From Lunularia cruciata (taxonomy: Eukaryota; Streptophyta; Marchantiopsida; Lunulariales; Lunulariaceae): a stretch of DNA of 64,000 bases. Location: the NCBI GenBank assembly GCA_948567375.1, contig OX419755.1, positions 84,586,218 through 84,650,217 of the forward strand, read 5' to 3'. The notes beneath the pieces were generated by a model. It saw only the letters and a list, made by a program, of their open reading frames with translations. It was not told the origin of the DNA and searched no databases. Shown piece after piece: positions 10,159 to 19,874 of the stretch (position 1 is the stretch's first letter; each line of letters opens with the position of its first letter). A program made the translations under genes and the position numbers.

Positions 10159-10810
10159 GACTCAGGTGCGTAGCCCCTTATGTTGGGGAAGAATGTAGTT
10201 GTCGGTCTGGAGTTACGAAAGACCGATGTGGAGAGGTATCCATTTCAGATCCAGACATCTCTAGGTGGTGGTTCAACATAATACATCACATGTGGGGAGT
10301 TTGTTGTCCAGGTTCAGCCTATTCATCCAACTGATAGCTTGGAGGTGAGAGCTCAGGCTATTGCAACAATAGCTGAGTCATATGATGTGTTAGTTGAGGG
10401 AGCAGTGTTATACCCCATGTGTTTCAATATTGACTATTAGGAGGAGACAACCTCCTATAGACCAGGTTGGCAGTCTGGTGAGAGATGGGTATGTCGCCTA
10501 CCAGTACGCTTCAGTAGTGGTAGTCTTGGCTCACTATAGTCTGGGACCATGGTAGCATTAGTTTTAGCTTTTAATGGTGCAGTTACTTGGCCTGGTGACT
10601 TGTTGGAGTGAAACGCCCATGTAAAAGATACTCCAGTACTAGAGGAGATCTCTTGGATTTGGAGTACAAGCGGGACTGTTCCGTCCACCTTGGATGTTCC
10701 ATTGTGGAGTTTAGAGGAAGCATTGCAGCAGCATGCAGATCAATTGGTGCAATAGGCTTGGAGTGGAGCCTTTGTGCCATCAAGAGATGAGTGTGAGGAT
10801 GAGCCTCCAA
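10159..10810 (+). pseudogene. G2 retropepsin-like protease and spacer
   Basis: The active-site triad D-S-G-A is at 10159-10170, followed by TAG (expected CAG) and PLMLGKNVVVGLELRKTDVE, then ERYPFQIQTSLGG, SYDVLVEGAVLYPMCF (the flap-end and LLxG-like hydrophobic element) and YRPGWQSG. The same frame, with single stops at about 10237, 10438, 10534, 10612 and 10753, continues without interruption into the methyltransferase, so the protease and DNMT were one polypeptide. The stretch 10440-10810 (TWPGDLLE, STLDVPLWSLEEALQQH) is a spacer of unknown role. Confidence 0.75.
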
Positions 10811-11870
10811 AGTCACTTACTTTGACACCTCTGGATACCACACTCATTGCTTGGCAATATTTAATAGAGGAGATATGTCTACTAGAGTTGTTTGGTGGGA
10901 TTAGCATTGGACTAGTTGGGGTATTACATGCGGGTATAAGTACATAGGTACTTGTATATAGAGAGAGATGAGACTACTAGGCGAGTCTCTCTACATCATG
11001 TGGCACACTTGGCCTATCAATATCTAGAGTTATTACCAATGTCAATAGTCAGAGGTTACCAGAAGGCCCTACCAATAGACATTTCCTTACTGGGGATGCA
11101 TGATCTTGAGAGACATGGGCCTATTCACTTGGTGATTTTTGGATGGCCATGTCAAGGACATACACGTGCTGGCTGAGGTTTAGGTCTTTAGGATCCTTGT
11201 TCTGGTGTGTTTTGGGAGATGTTACGGATACTACAACATCTCTAGGTTCATCAATCTTTTTCTCCAGCTTACCTTTTGGAGAACGTTCCTTTGATGGGTG
11301 ATTCTTGAACTAGAGTGGTGGTGAGTACACATCAAGGCCATTCTTGGATGGGACCTACTGTATTGTTAGATGCAGCCAGAGTGGGATCACGGGCTCATTG
11401 TCTTTGTCTTTGGTGGACAAACCTCTTACCCAAAGAGCTTTTATAGCATGCTTATGATGGGATTCAACAACTTGACCACATCCTTGTTGATGATATCTTG
11501 GATGTTGGGCGTCAGTCTTAGACATTGGTAGTGGCTGATAGGTCACCTATGGCAATGGTGAACCTAGTTGGACAGCCTAGAGCTTCATTTCCCACACTTA
11601 TGAGTTTCTCAGACTCTCATGCTTTTTGAGAGGGAGGACCTGGACTTGTTTGGGATTCATAATTACAATAGTTGGTGGAGCCTAATGCCGATGAGAGAGA
11701 GCGGGCAATGGGTTTTTGCACCAATATAACCGTTGTTCTAGCAATGTTAGAGGCCTCCAGGTGGTAGGTGTTAGGTCAGGCTATGGACCTAAACTGTTTG
11801 ACCTGGATTATGAGCCTTGGCTTGGCAGAGCAGCATAGGATGCACTTGATAGGCATCACCACTTGGACAC
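10810..11870 (+). pseudogene. Retrotransposon-encoded C5-cytosine DNA methyltransferase (DNMT) domain of G2
   Basis: Conserved motifs in order: I, LLELFGGISIGLVGVL (10879 onward; S-adenosylmethionine loop); II, LYIERDETTRRVSLHH (10952 onward); IV, IHLVIFGWPCQGHTRAG with the catalytic PCQ at 11147-11155; VI, YLLENVPL with ENV at 11279-11287; VIII, LLDAARVGSRAH followed by WWTNLL (11363 onward); then EPNADERERAMGF (11678) and X, VLGQAMDLNCLTWI (11768). A one-base frameshift lies between motifs I and II (about 10935-10950); after it a single frame holds to the end apart from stops, several of them TAG. The order and the PCQ/ENV pair are diagnostic of C5-MTases. The domain would have methylated cytosines in DNA. 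It lies between protease and RT, inside the polyprotein. DNMT-bearing gypsy elements are known to me from charophyte algae. Confidence 0.9.
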
Positions 11871-12160
11871 TTGCGAGTCATATGCCTATATCGAGATGAT
11901 TCTGGCACATGTTGGGGGTGATGGACCGAGTGGACATGGTATTCTTGGGACACAGCGAGTAGCTACTATGGAGAGTGGTCTACTTGGAGTCCATCAAGGT
12001 GAGTGTGGGCTACTTAAATTACACCCTTGGTCCACTTGGGATGTAGCTAGAGGACGTGTGGAGCTTGTAGCCAGAGTGGAGGGAGTTTTTCACACAGAGG
12101 TTGGGACCTCTAGTGGTCGGAGGCATGAAAGTATTGCTCACAAGGGCCCAGTGTAGTAGC
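11871..12160 (+). pseudogene. G2 spacer between DNMT and RT
   Basis: An open frame (11863-12156) reads HHHLDTCESYAYIEMILAH and then a Gly/Val-rich stretch. It follows motif X of the methyltransferase directly and precedes the RT, so it is polyprotein linker. I recognise no domain here. Confidence 0.45.
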
Positions 12161-13640
12161 CAGTCAGTACGTCTTCCACTCCTACTACAATTATAGAGGA
12201 TACTTGGGAGCCAGATCTTGAACCCAAGCTTACTAGAGAGGAAAGACGGAGGGTTTGGAGGTTCTTGAGGAGCCACACAAGTTGTTTTGCCTTTAGTATG
12301 AAGGATTTGGGTGCTTTGAAAGAACCTGGTATATGAATTGAGCTGACTAGCAATACACCAGTTTTCCGATGTCCTTATTGATATAGTGAGATGGAGAGGA
12401 CATTGATTTAGAGCCAGAGTAGTGACCTTTTTGAGGCTAGTTTGGTGGAGATTTCACATGGAAAGTATGCATCAGCGACAATAATGCCAGCCAAGAAGGA
12501 TATGCATGGCAACTACACAGATAGGCGGATGTGTGGAGATTACCCTCCTATCAACCGACAAACCAGGGCTGATTGGTATGCCATGCCTACACCGGAGGAG
12601 ATTTTTGATATGATTGGGCATGCAAAGGTCTTCAGTACTTTGGATCTTCAAGCAAGATATCATCAGTTGCCGATCAAGGAGGAAGATAAGTCCAAGACAA
12701 CATTCTGGGCTATTGATCCTCATGGCAATGATGTGTTATATCAATGGAGGTTCTTACCGTTTGGGTTAAAGAACTCTCCTGCTGAGTTCCAGAGGGTCAT
12801 GGATAGGATCCTAGCTGGATTAGATTTTGCTCGGTGCTATATTGATGACATTTTGGTCTATAGCACTACTATGGAGGAGCATGAGGGACAGTTTTTGGAG
12901 GTGTTTGAGAGGTTGAGATCTCATGGACTCAAATTACATCCTGGGAAGTGTAGGTTCTTCCATGAGCAGGTTGAGTATTTGGGTTACACTATTTACCCCG
13001 GAGGGTTTGGTGTTCAGCAGACCAAGGTGGAGGCTATTGCAGGTATTCGTCGGCCTACAGATGTGAGCAGAGTGCAAGCATTCCTTGGGTTGGCAAACTT
13101 CTATTGCCGCTATGTTAGAGGATTTAGTGCCATTGCCAAGGCTTTGACAAAGCTGACCAAGCTTACACATGAGTGGTGTTGGGGAGATGAGCAAGAGAGC
13201 TTTTTTAGAGCTCAAGGAGAGGTTTGCTCCTATTTTGAGGAGATCAATCAGAGGATGACCATTTCAGGTTATATTGATTGGAGTATGTTGGGGTTTGAAG
13301 TGGTGCTCGCCCAGCATGATGCTGAGGGGAAGGAGTTTGTGGTGGCCTATGCTAGTTGCTCCAACAATTCAGTAGAGGTGAAGTATAGTTCATATGAGAG
13401 AGAGTGCTTGGCAGCAGTTTGGGCAGTAGCACATTTCTGATGTAACCTATATGGTAACCCCTTCACTCTCATCACTGATCATCAGCCACTGAAGTGGTTG
13501 ATGGAGTCCGACAAGCTTTCAAGGTAGCTTGTACAATGGGCTCTGATTTTATAGGAGTATGTTTTCACGGTTGTTCACAAGCCTGGAGTGGTGAACTGTA
13601 CTGCAGATGGGTTGAGTAGAAACCCATGTCCTAGCCAGCA
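12160..13640 (+). pseudogene. G2 reverse transcriptase and RNase H
   Basis: Approach region: EDTWEPDLEPKLTREER and TPVFRCPY. The longest frame (12442-13440) holds the RT palm: SATIMPAKKD, RMCGDYPPIN, MPTPEEIFDMIGHAKVFSTL, RYHQLPIKEEDKSKTTFW, WRFLPFGLKNSPAEFQRVMD and the catalytic YIDDILVY (YIDD at 12838-12849, intact). Then FLGLANFYCRYVRGF (thumb), and RNase H with VVAYASCSNN, YERECLAAVWAVAHF, a stop, ITDHQPLKWLMESDK and NCTADGLSRNP. The first RNase H Asp sits in GYIDWSMLGFE. The catalytic residues of the RT are all present, making this the best preserved part of G2. Confidence 0.93.
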
Positions 13641-14533
13641 AGATCAGACCAAAGCACATTGGCATGGTGAGACAAATGAGGAGATGGTGCCAGGTTGGCA
13701 TGCATTGGCCTTTCTGTGTATATTTTTAGAGGCTTTGGTGGTATCTCTCTCAGTGCATATAGGAAGAGTTATTGAGGTCATAGATCCAAAGAGTGAAGAT
13801 ATTGGTACAGTTTAGCAAGACATTCATGATGATGTCTTAGTGATGGACTATCTTTGCACTGGTGTTGTGGGTGGCATAGTTGGAACCAAGGAGAGAAACC
13901 GTGTTCTTCAGCAAGCCAAACGGTTCAGATTGGAGGGTAAGCACCTTTTGCATGTATGGGAGGATGGTAGAGTGCGAGTAGTACCACTTCCATCTCAAAG
14001 ACCACAATTGGTCCGTCATGCTCATGAGGAGCTAGGACATTTTGGAGTCAAGTGTACATATAGCTTACTCCAAAGTCATTATTGGTGGTGCGGTATGCAG
14101 ACCAAGGTATAGCAGTTTGTTGTTAGATGTGTGGTTTGTGACCAAGTTAGAGCATCATTCAATGCTCCTATGCCATAGTTACATCCATTACTTATCATGG
14201 GATTGGGTTACCATTGGAGTTTGGACTTTGCTGGACCTTTACCGCTAACTATGAGGCATCATTGGTATGTCTTGGTGATGGTGTAGCACTTCTCCAAGTG
14301 GATTGAGTTGGTGGTACTTCCTGACAAGTCTAGTGAAGGGACACCTTACTCGTTCCTGGATCAAGTTCTTCGTGCACCAGCTAAGGTTTTGACTGATCAT
14401 GGTATAGAGTTCTTGGAGGAGTTTTAGGTCTTGTGTGACAAGGCTTTGATTGATCATCATACTACATCCCGAGATCACGCTAAGGCAGATGGCTTAGCAC
14501 AGAGAGTGGTTCAGACGGTGAAGAAAGGATTGT
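13641..14533 (+). pseudogene. G2 integrase, N-terminal zinc domain and most of the core
   Basis: The HHCC zinc domain is HAHEELGHFG (14011 onward) with CVVCDQVR (14128-14139 for the two Cys). Core: SLDFAGPLPL (first Asp, about 14221), VLTDHGIEFLEEF (second Asp, about 14389), then ADGLAQRVVQT with Gln (CAG, 14500-14502) in place of the catalytic Glu. The frame is cut at 14533 by the minus-strand solo LTR and resumes at 31011 after the ATTGT duplication. Stops replace Gln in several places (KV-stop-QFVV, MV-stop-HFSKW). Confidence 0.9.
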
Positions 14534-16744
14534 TGTGAAAACTTGGCAAATATCACTTTTGCGGTAATCGGGTAAGTAAAGTATGTTCCTGCAGAGATAC
14601 AAGTCAGAATTGGTCAAATACAAAGCAAAGTAACAATTTAGTTCTTCTTGAGTTCATCTTTAATCTCTCAGGTAGAAACCACACCCAGAAGACAGTAACA
14701 AGCACTGACTCGCAGTCTTGTCACAAATTCACACTTCTTAATCACAACTCCATCAAATCTTTCCAAACAATCTTGGTTGTGATTATTCAGGCTCTCTCAA
14801 AAACAACACTTCACTGCAAAACGACTTCGCCTCAGAATTGTGTTCCACCCCTCCACTGAAGGCACAACTTCCTCAATCAAAATTGCTTCACATCAACTTT
14901 GCACTGCACTCACAAATGTAGAATACTACCAACACTACAATTCCTCTCAAATCTGTCAAGGCATTGCTTTGATTGCACTTCACTCAGGATCAAACACACA
15001 GAATGAAGATCAAGGCTATGGAATCCAACATCCAACAAACACATTGACTTGCACTTTGAATTTCTCCAAACACTCACAAACACAATTGCAAAGCTGATAC
15101 TCGGAATCAAGCTCAAGCGACGAGCGCTGCTTCACAGCACTTCACTTTATCTATTCTTAGAATTATGAGCACTAAACAAAATTCTCTATGAATGCCACTC
15201 TTAAATAGTGAACAAATCGACAATTCTAACAACTATACCATTCTACAACAACTTTTCTAACCTGTAGATCCGAAATGACAATGCACCTCTTCATATCTGG
15301 CTCTTCAAATCTCAAAACTGTTACTACTCCGATCCAATGTCTTCTTCTTCCTCGGCTTTCAAACCCAAACCCGAAGTAAATTTACTTCCTACTACTCTTT
15401 CCTCGGGTTTCATATCTTCTACTTCTTCTACCAGATCCAACAATTCTCTTTCCTGATCTGAAATTGCACTAGTGGGTAACCCTTCTAAATATTCATCTCT
15501 CAACCCACTCTTCTCTAATGTCTCCATCGGTAATTCCAAAGACATCTGCACTCCTATGTTATCTACTTTGGGTTTTGCTTTAACATCTTTCCAAAGTTTT
15601 TCTATCTCTACTTTCACTAAGTCTAATCTAATTGAAATGTTGTCTTCTACCTCTAAGATCTTCTTGTCTACACGAGTTCTGAGACTAATTAGTAAGGCAT
15701 TCATATCTGTATCCTTTGCTTGTCTTCGCCTTGTCTCCTGCACCAACAGCTTCAACTCGTGCAGTCTTGTCTCTTGAATCCAAACGTTGGCCTCTGTACT
15801 TAGCATCGCATTCATCCGGAGAACTATCTCCTTCAAAGGCTCCAATCTCATCTTCCGCTCTTGTTCTTGATCCGCAAGCCAGTCCTCCCTGTACCTTGCC
15901 AATTCTGCTTTGAACTTGGCTTTCACCGTCTCCTTCTTCTTCTCCTCTGTACAACTCTCTCCTCCTGATTACGAAGTAACTCTCGTAATCTTTCTTCTTC
16001 TCTATATCGTGCTGCCAACTCTGGTTGCCAGAGTTGCTTCTTCTCCTCGACACTCTCCATCACCCTATTGAGCTCCTGATCCTTTGCAGCTACTCTCGCC
16101 ATAGCATAGATAACTTCTACTCTTGAATCAGCAAACTGCTGCTTCAAGATCTCGTACTCAGCTACTTGTCTCTCCCTTTCTATGTCACTCTTCTTCACAA
16201 GATCCTCTTGATAATGCACTTCTCTCTTCAGGTCTTCAATTACTTGACTTCTCACTACTGCCTCCGCTTGCAGTACTTCCCTTTCCTCCTCACCTTGGGT
16301 TATACTCTTCTTCAACTCCAAGTTTTCTTCTTCCAATCTTGCTAATACTTGCAACACAGTCTTCACCTCTGGACAAGTCAACTGCATCTCCTTCTTCCTG
16401 TACTCTAGCTTCACCAACAGAGGACACACAACTTCTTGCAGGTACTCCACTCCATCACTGGCAACTACTTCAACTTGTGGAGTGATCTCCTTCTTTACCT
16501 CTTCTTCTCCCAATACTTGCCTTCTTCTCTACAGTCGTCGTATTGGAATAGACGCCTCACTTCCCGAGCTTTCATGTGCTTCTTCCTTCACCATACTCGA
16601 ACCTGCTTTGTACTTCACCTTACGTCTTGAGCAAACTCCTCTCTGCATTGCAATCTTCTTTTCTTTGGGCTCAGTTACTTCATCTTCCAACTATGTGTTG
16701 TCCTCGGCTTTGATTTCTACCTACACTTCTTCTTCTTCTGCAAC
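14534..16744 (-). mobile_element. Minus-strand solo LTR of the A/C family, left part (3' half of the LTR)
   Basis: On the plus strand it begins with the reverse complement of the family LTR end (tgtgaaaacttggcaaatatcac). The other half is 29436-31005, ending ...GGCACCACA. Pentamer ATTGT stands at 14529-14533 and 31006-31010, so one LTR of 3781 bp was inserted in the G2 integrase and later split by element A at GCAAC. This part holds U5, R, the TATTTAA box (15201-15207, reverse) and most of ORF-b. No internal region belongs to it, hence solo LTR. Confidence 0.93.
15324..16513 (-). pseudogene. LTR ORF-b (coiled-coil protein) in the minus-strand solo LTR
   Basis: Two overlapping frames (15923-16513 and 15324-15926, shifted relative to each other) make up about 390 residues. 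Order: VEYLQEVVCPLLVKLEYRKK, long heptad-like Leu/Glu/Arg/Lys helices (ELAARYREEERLRELLRNQE), then ETRLHELKLLVQETRRRQAK, ILEVEDNISIRLDL, and the tail SGLGLKAEEEEDIG before the stop at 15324. One frameshift near 15925 is the only break, so this is among the best kept copies and shows the intended C-terminus. The acidic N-terminal part lies beyond element A, before 29597. Confidence 0.75.
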
Positions 16745-17126
16745 TGTGGTGCCCACATTTTTTTTTTCAAAATAAAGGAGAAGAAGTGTATAGAGAAGTT
16801 GGATTGTGCCTGTATGACCAAAGAAGGCGAAGAAAAGAGTCTTCGGGATGAAACCCAAAGTAAAGTGACTTTGGGTCATAAGGCAAAGTACTCCAAAATG
16901 CCCTGTCAGCATACAACCCGAAGTAAATTGTCTTCGTATCGGGGGGAGCTCAACCCGAGGTGAAGACAGTCTAACAACCTTTTGTCGGGGCGAGAAATTC
17001 AAGAAGGGGACGTTTAAAAATTGGCGGCCCATACGCGCAAAGGTTTATTGACAGTGACAGGTGCATGCCGGAGGTGTGATTTCTTGGTAGAAACTCAAAG
17101 TGACGGAAGACAAAGAAGCGCAACTC

Positions 17127-17134
17127 TATAAAAA
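17127..17134 (+). promoter_or_regulatory. TATA box of the LTR-internal gene (5' LTR of A)
   Basis: TATAAAAA stands 27 nt before the ATG of ORF-a. The spacing of 27 nt is the same in the 3' LTR of A (26406 to 26433), in the minus-strand solo LTR (30619 to 30592) and in the LTR at 58343-62125 (61738 to 61711). Transcription would start at or just before the ATG, giving almost no 5' leader. Confidence 0.65.
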
Positions 17135-17153
17135 TTGAACTTGCAACAACAAA

Positions 17154-18143
17154 ATGTCAAGTAATTTTCCTTCGCCGTTGAGAAGTCGTCTTACAGGTGA
17201 TCAAGGGAAGGGAAATAGAGTTGGAATCGTGTTAGTGTGCAAGGGAGAAGTCGCGAGAGTGAAATCAAGAGAGAGGGAGAAAGTAGAAGAGATGGGAGGA
17301 GCAAAGAAGAACTCTGAATTTGTAGTGAGAAATCATGCAATTCGAAGGTTAGATGTAATAGCAAGGATCAAAGTCTTGAGCCGACTTTGGATCACATATC
17401 TGGCATGGAACTGGAATGTAAGCTTTCCAAGATTCATGACAAAAATCATCAAGAGTAAGTGTCTCGATGGACCCGAGGAAGAAGGGAAGAGAGGAAATCC
17501 GGCTTGCTAGACAGAGTCGGATTGGAGACTTGTACTCGGGAAGGAGGCAGGCTCGGAGCAAGGAGCCACGTTCTTGGGGAAGGGAGAGATAGCTCAGGAG
17601 ACTCAGGAGGTGAGAGATGGTTTCTCTTTGAAGAGAAAGAAGAATGGGTATAAGGTTGAGAGTTACAAGGATCCAGTGAAGAGAGGGATTGTGAGTGCTC
17701 TCATGGCAATCTTGAAGCCAGAGAGAACAACTTATGTGATGAAGCACCAAGCGGTGTTCTTCCATAAGTTGTTTGCAGGAGAACCTATTAATTGGGCGGG
17801 GTGCTTCCATGGGAGGACAAGACAGATGCTATGGAATTTGCGGGATAAATTGCCACCACACTACATCGTGCCATTTGTAGCACATTTTTACCTCAGGTTG
17901 AATTTGCTCAACTCGGCGGAGTGAAACAAAATGGTGTTTCATTTCCATCCCAACTTGAGAAGAGACGTCGACGTGGATGAACAATAGATCATTCTTCAAA
18001 TCTGAAGCACGGATGAATACTACATGAAGACAGGTAAGAGCGTGGAGATAGAAGCAAGTACTCCAAAGTCAAAGAAGAGGGGTCAGCAAGGGGAAGCCAA
18101 AGACATCAAGAAACCTCGGAAGATGCAGAGAGGCAACCCGAGG
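17154..18143 (+). pseudogene. LTR ORF-a, 5' LTR of A
   Basis: ATG start, reading MSSNFPSPLRSRL. One frame runs to the TGA at 18144-18146 with TAG at 17508 (TGG in the 3' LTR, so Trp to stop) and stops near 17922, 17985 and 18003. The intact version, in the solo LTR, is 330 residues. It has a basic N-terminus, a globular middle with HAIRRLDVIARI, LWITYLAWNWNVSF, GYKVESYKDPVKRGIVSA and ERTTYVMKHQAVFFHKLFAG, a WNLRDKLPPHYIVPFVAHFY block, and a Lys/Arg-rich end (KKPRKMQRGNPR). No RT, protease or other retroviral domain is seen. I do not recognise a family; a nucleic-acid-binding or structural role is only a guess from the basic ends. Confidence 0.7.
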
Positions 18144-18149
18144 TGAAGT

Positions 18150-19720
18150 ATGATGGTGATTGAGTCGGAGGATGAAGACTCAGAAGGAGATGCCGAGCTC
18201 AAAACTGAAGACTCGGAACACGAGGAGGAGCCTGAGCTAACATTGCAGAGCGGAGATACGAGCAGTGATAGTGATGAAGGGGGAGAGATGACATTGGCGC
18301 TAGTGGCTGAAGAAGAAGAGAAAGAAGTGCAAGCGGAGATAGAAGCCGAAGAAAACACATAGTTAGAAGCGAAATAACTGTGCCCAAAGAAAAGAAGATT
18401 GCTGTACAGCAAGGAGTTTGCTCGAGACGTAAGGCGAAGTGTGAAGCGGGCCGAGTAAAGTGAAGGAAGAGGTAGGAGAAAGCTCGAGAAGTGAAGCATC
18501 AATTCCGATACAAAGACTGCAAAGAAGAAGGCAAGTATCGGATGAACACGAAGTACGAAGAGAAGTCGCCACACACGAAGAAGTAACTACGAGCAATGGA
18601 GTGGAGTACCTGCGAGAAGTGGTGTGTCCTTTGTTGGTAAAGTTAGAACATAAGAAGAAGGAAATGCAGTCGACATGTCCAGAGGTAAAGACTGTGTTGC
18701 AGGTATTGACCAAATTAGAAGAAGAAAACTTGGAGTTGAGGAAGAGTGTAACCCGAGGTGAGGAGGAAAGAGAAGCACTACGAGTAGAGGCAGTAGAGAG
18801 AAGTCAGGTAATTGAAGACTTGAAGAGAGAAGTGAGCTATCGGGAGGATCTTGTGAAGACGAGTGACATAGCAAGGGAGAGACAAGTAGCGGAGTATGAG
18901 ATCTTGAAGCAGCAGTTTGCTGATTCAAGAGTAGAAGTAATCCATGCTATGACGAGGGTAGCATCAAAAGATCATGAGCTCGATAGAGTGATGGAGAGTG
19001 TCAAGGAGAAGAAGCAACTCTGGCAAAGAGAGTTGGCGGCCCGATACCGAGAAGAAGAACGACTACGTCAATTACTTCGTAATCAGGAGGAGAAGGTTAT
19101 ACAGAAGGAGAAGGAGAAGGAGACGGTGAAAGCCGAGTTCAAAGCGGAGTTGGCGATGTACCGAGAGGATTGGCTTGCAGATCATGAGCGTGAGAGGAAG
19201 ACAAGAGTGGAGCCATTGAAGGAGATAGTACTCCGAATGAATGCAATGCTAAGTACAGAAGCCAGTGTTCGGATTGAGGAGACGAGACTGCACGAGTTGA
19301 AGTTATTGGTGCAAGAGACAAGGCAAAGACAAGCAAAAGACACAAACATGAACGCTTTGTTAATCAGTCTCAGAACTTGTGTAGACAGGAAGATATTAGA
19401 AGTAGAAGACAACATTTCAATTAGATTAGACTTAGTGAAAATAGAGATAGAAAAACTTTGGAAGGATGTTAGAGCAAAACCCAAAGTAGATAACAAAGGA
19501 TTGCAAATTTCTTTGGAGTTACCATTGGAGACATTAGAGAAGAGTGGGTCGGGAGATAAGGAGTTAGATAGATTACCCACTAGTGGAATTTCAGATCAGG
19601 AAAGAGAATTGCTGGAATTGGTAGAAGAAGTAGAAACCCGAGGACAGAGTAGTAAGAAGTAAGATTACTTCGGGTTCGGGTTTGAAAGCCGAGGAAGAAG
19701 TAGACATCGGATCGGATTAG
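18150..19720 (+). pseudogene. LTR ORF-b, acidic plus coiled-coil protein, 5' LTR of A
   Basis: It begins MMVIESEDEDSEGDAEL, 3 nt after the ORF-a stop. There is an acidic segment (about residues 1-70), a basic linker, then from 18460 a 400-residue open frame: VEYLREVVCPLLVKLEHKKK, long helices with heptad-like spacing (ELAARYREEERLRQLLRNQE, RTCVDRKILEVEDN) and the most conserved block, ETRLHELKLLVQETRQRQAK. Breaks are the stop and small indels between 18360 and 18460 and a frameshift near 19655, after which the family tail SGSGLKAEEEVDIGSD and stop (19718-19720) follow in the next frame. It looks like a structural or scaffold coiled-coil protein; the function is unknown. Confidence 0.75.
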
Positions 19721-19842
19721 TAACAGTTTTGAGATTTGAAGAGGCAGATATGAAGAGGTGCATTGTAATTTTGGTTCTGCATTGTAACTTTACTTACCCG
19801 ATTACCGCAAAAGTGATATTTTCCGGGTTGTCACATGATTTT

Positions 19843-19860
19843 TGGCGCCACTGCCGGGGA
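19843..19860 (+). other. Primer-binding site of element A (tRNA-Asp type)
   Basis: TGGCGCCACTGCCGGGGA lies seven bases after the LTR end. The complement of the plant tRNA-Asp 3' end is TGGCGCCGTTGCCGGGGA, so 16 of 18 positions agree. It would have primed minus-strand cDNA. Confidence 0.85.
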
Positions 19861-19874
19861 TACAAATCTCAGAA

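Larger units (their letters stand above)
16745..19835 (+). repeat. 5' LTR of element A (3091 bp)
   Basis: It starts TGTGGTGCCC directly after GCAAC and ends TTGTCACA just before the primer-binding site. It carries a first TATA box (17127), ORF-a (17154-18143) and ORF-b (18150-19720). Compared with the 3' LTR it lacks about 670 bp near 19780, and that loss removes the TATTTAA box, R and most of U5. The genomic-RNA promoter of this copy is therefore gone, while the LTR-internal gene and its TATA box remain. Confidence 0.93.

Noticed and set aside
10952-11176. PCQ-containing ORF as a host DNA methyltransferase gene
   Set aside because: Its frame and spacing tie it to the protease upstream and the RT downstream; no introns or host-type domains such as BAH or chromodomain are seen.
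14840-15097. Antisense U5 ORF beginning MFHPSTEGTT (also near 51333, 57773 and 58649)
   Set aside because: It is the opposite strand of the R/U5 region in every LTR copy. No known domain and no start or stop context of its own.
18083-18574. Ser-rich reverse-strand ORFs opposite ORF-b (also 26706-27629)
   Set aside because: They are shadows of acidic and Leu/Glu-rich coding on the other strand; Glu codons read as Ser/Leu codons in reverse.
19843-19860. tRNA-like sequence at the LTR edges
   Set aside because: Only the 18-nt complement of a tRNA 3' end is present, which is a primer-binding site and not a tRNA gene.
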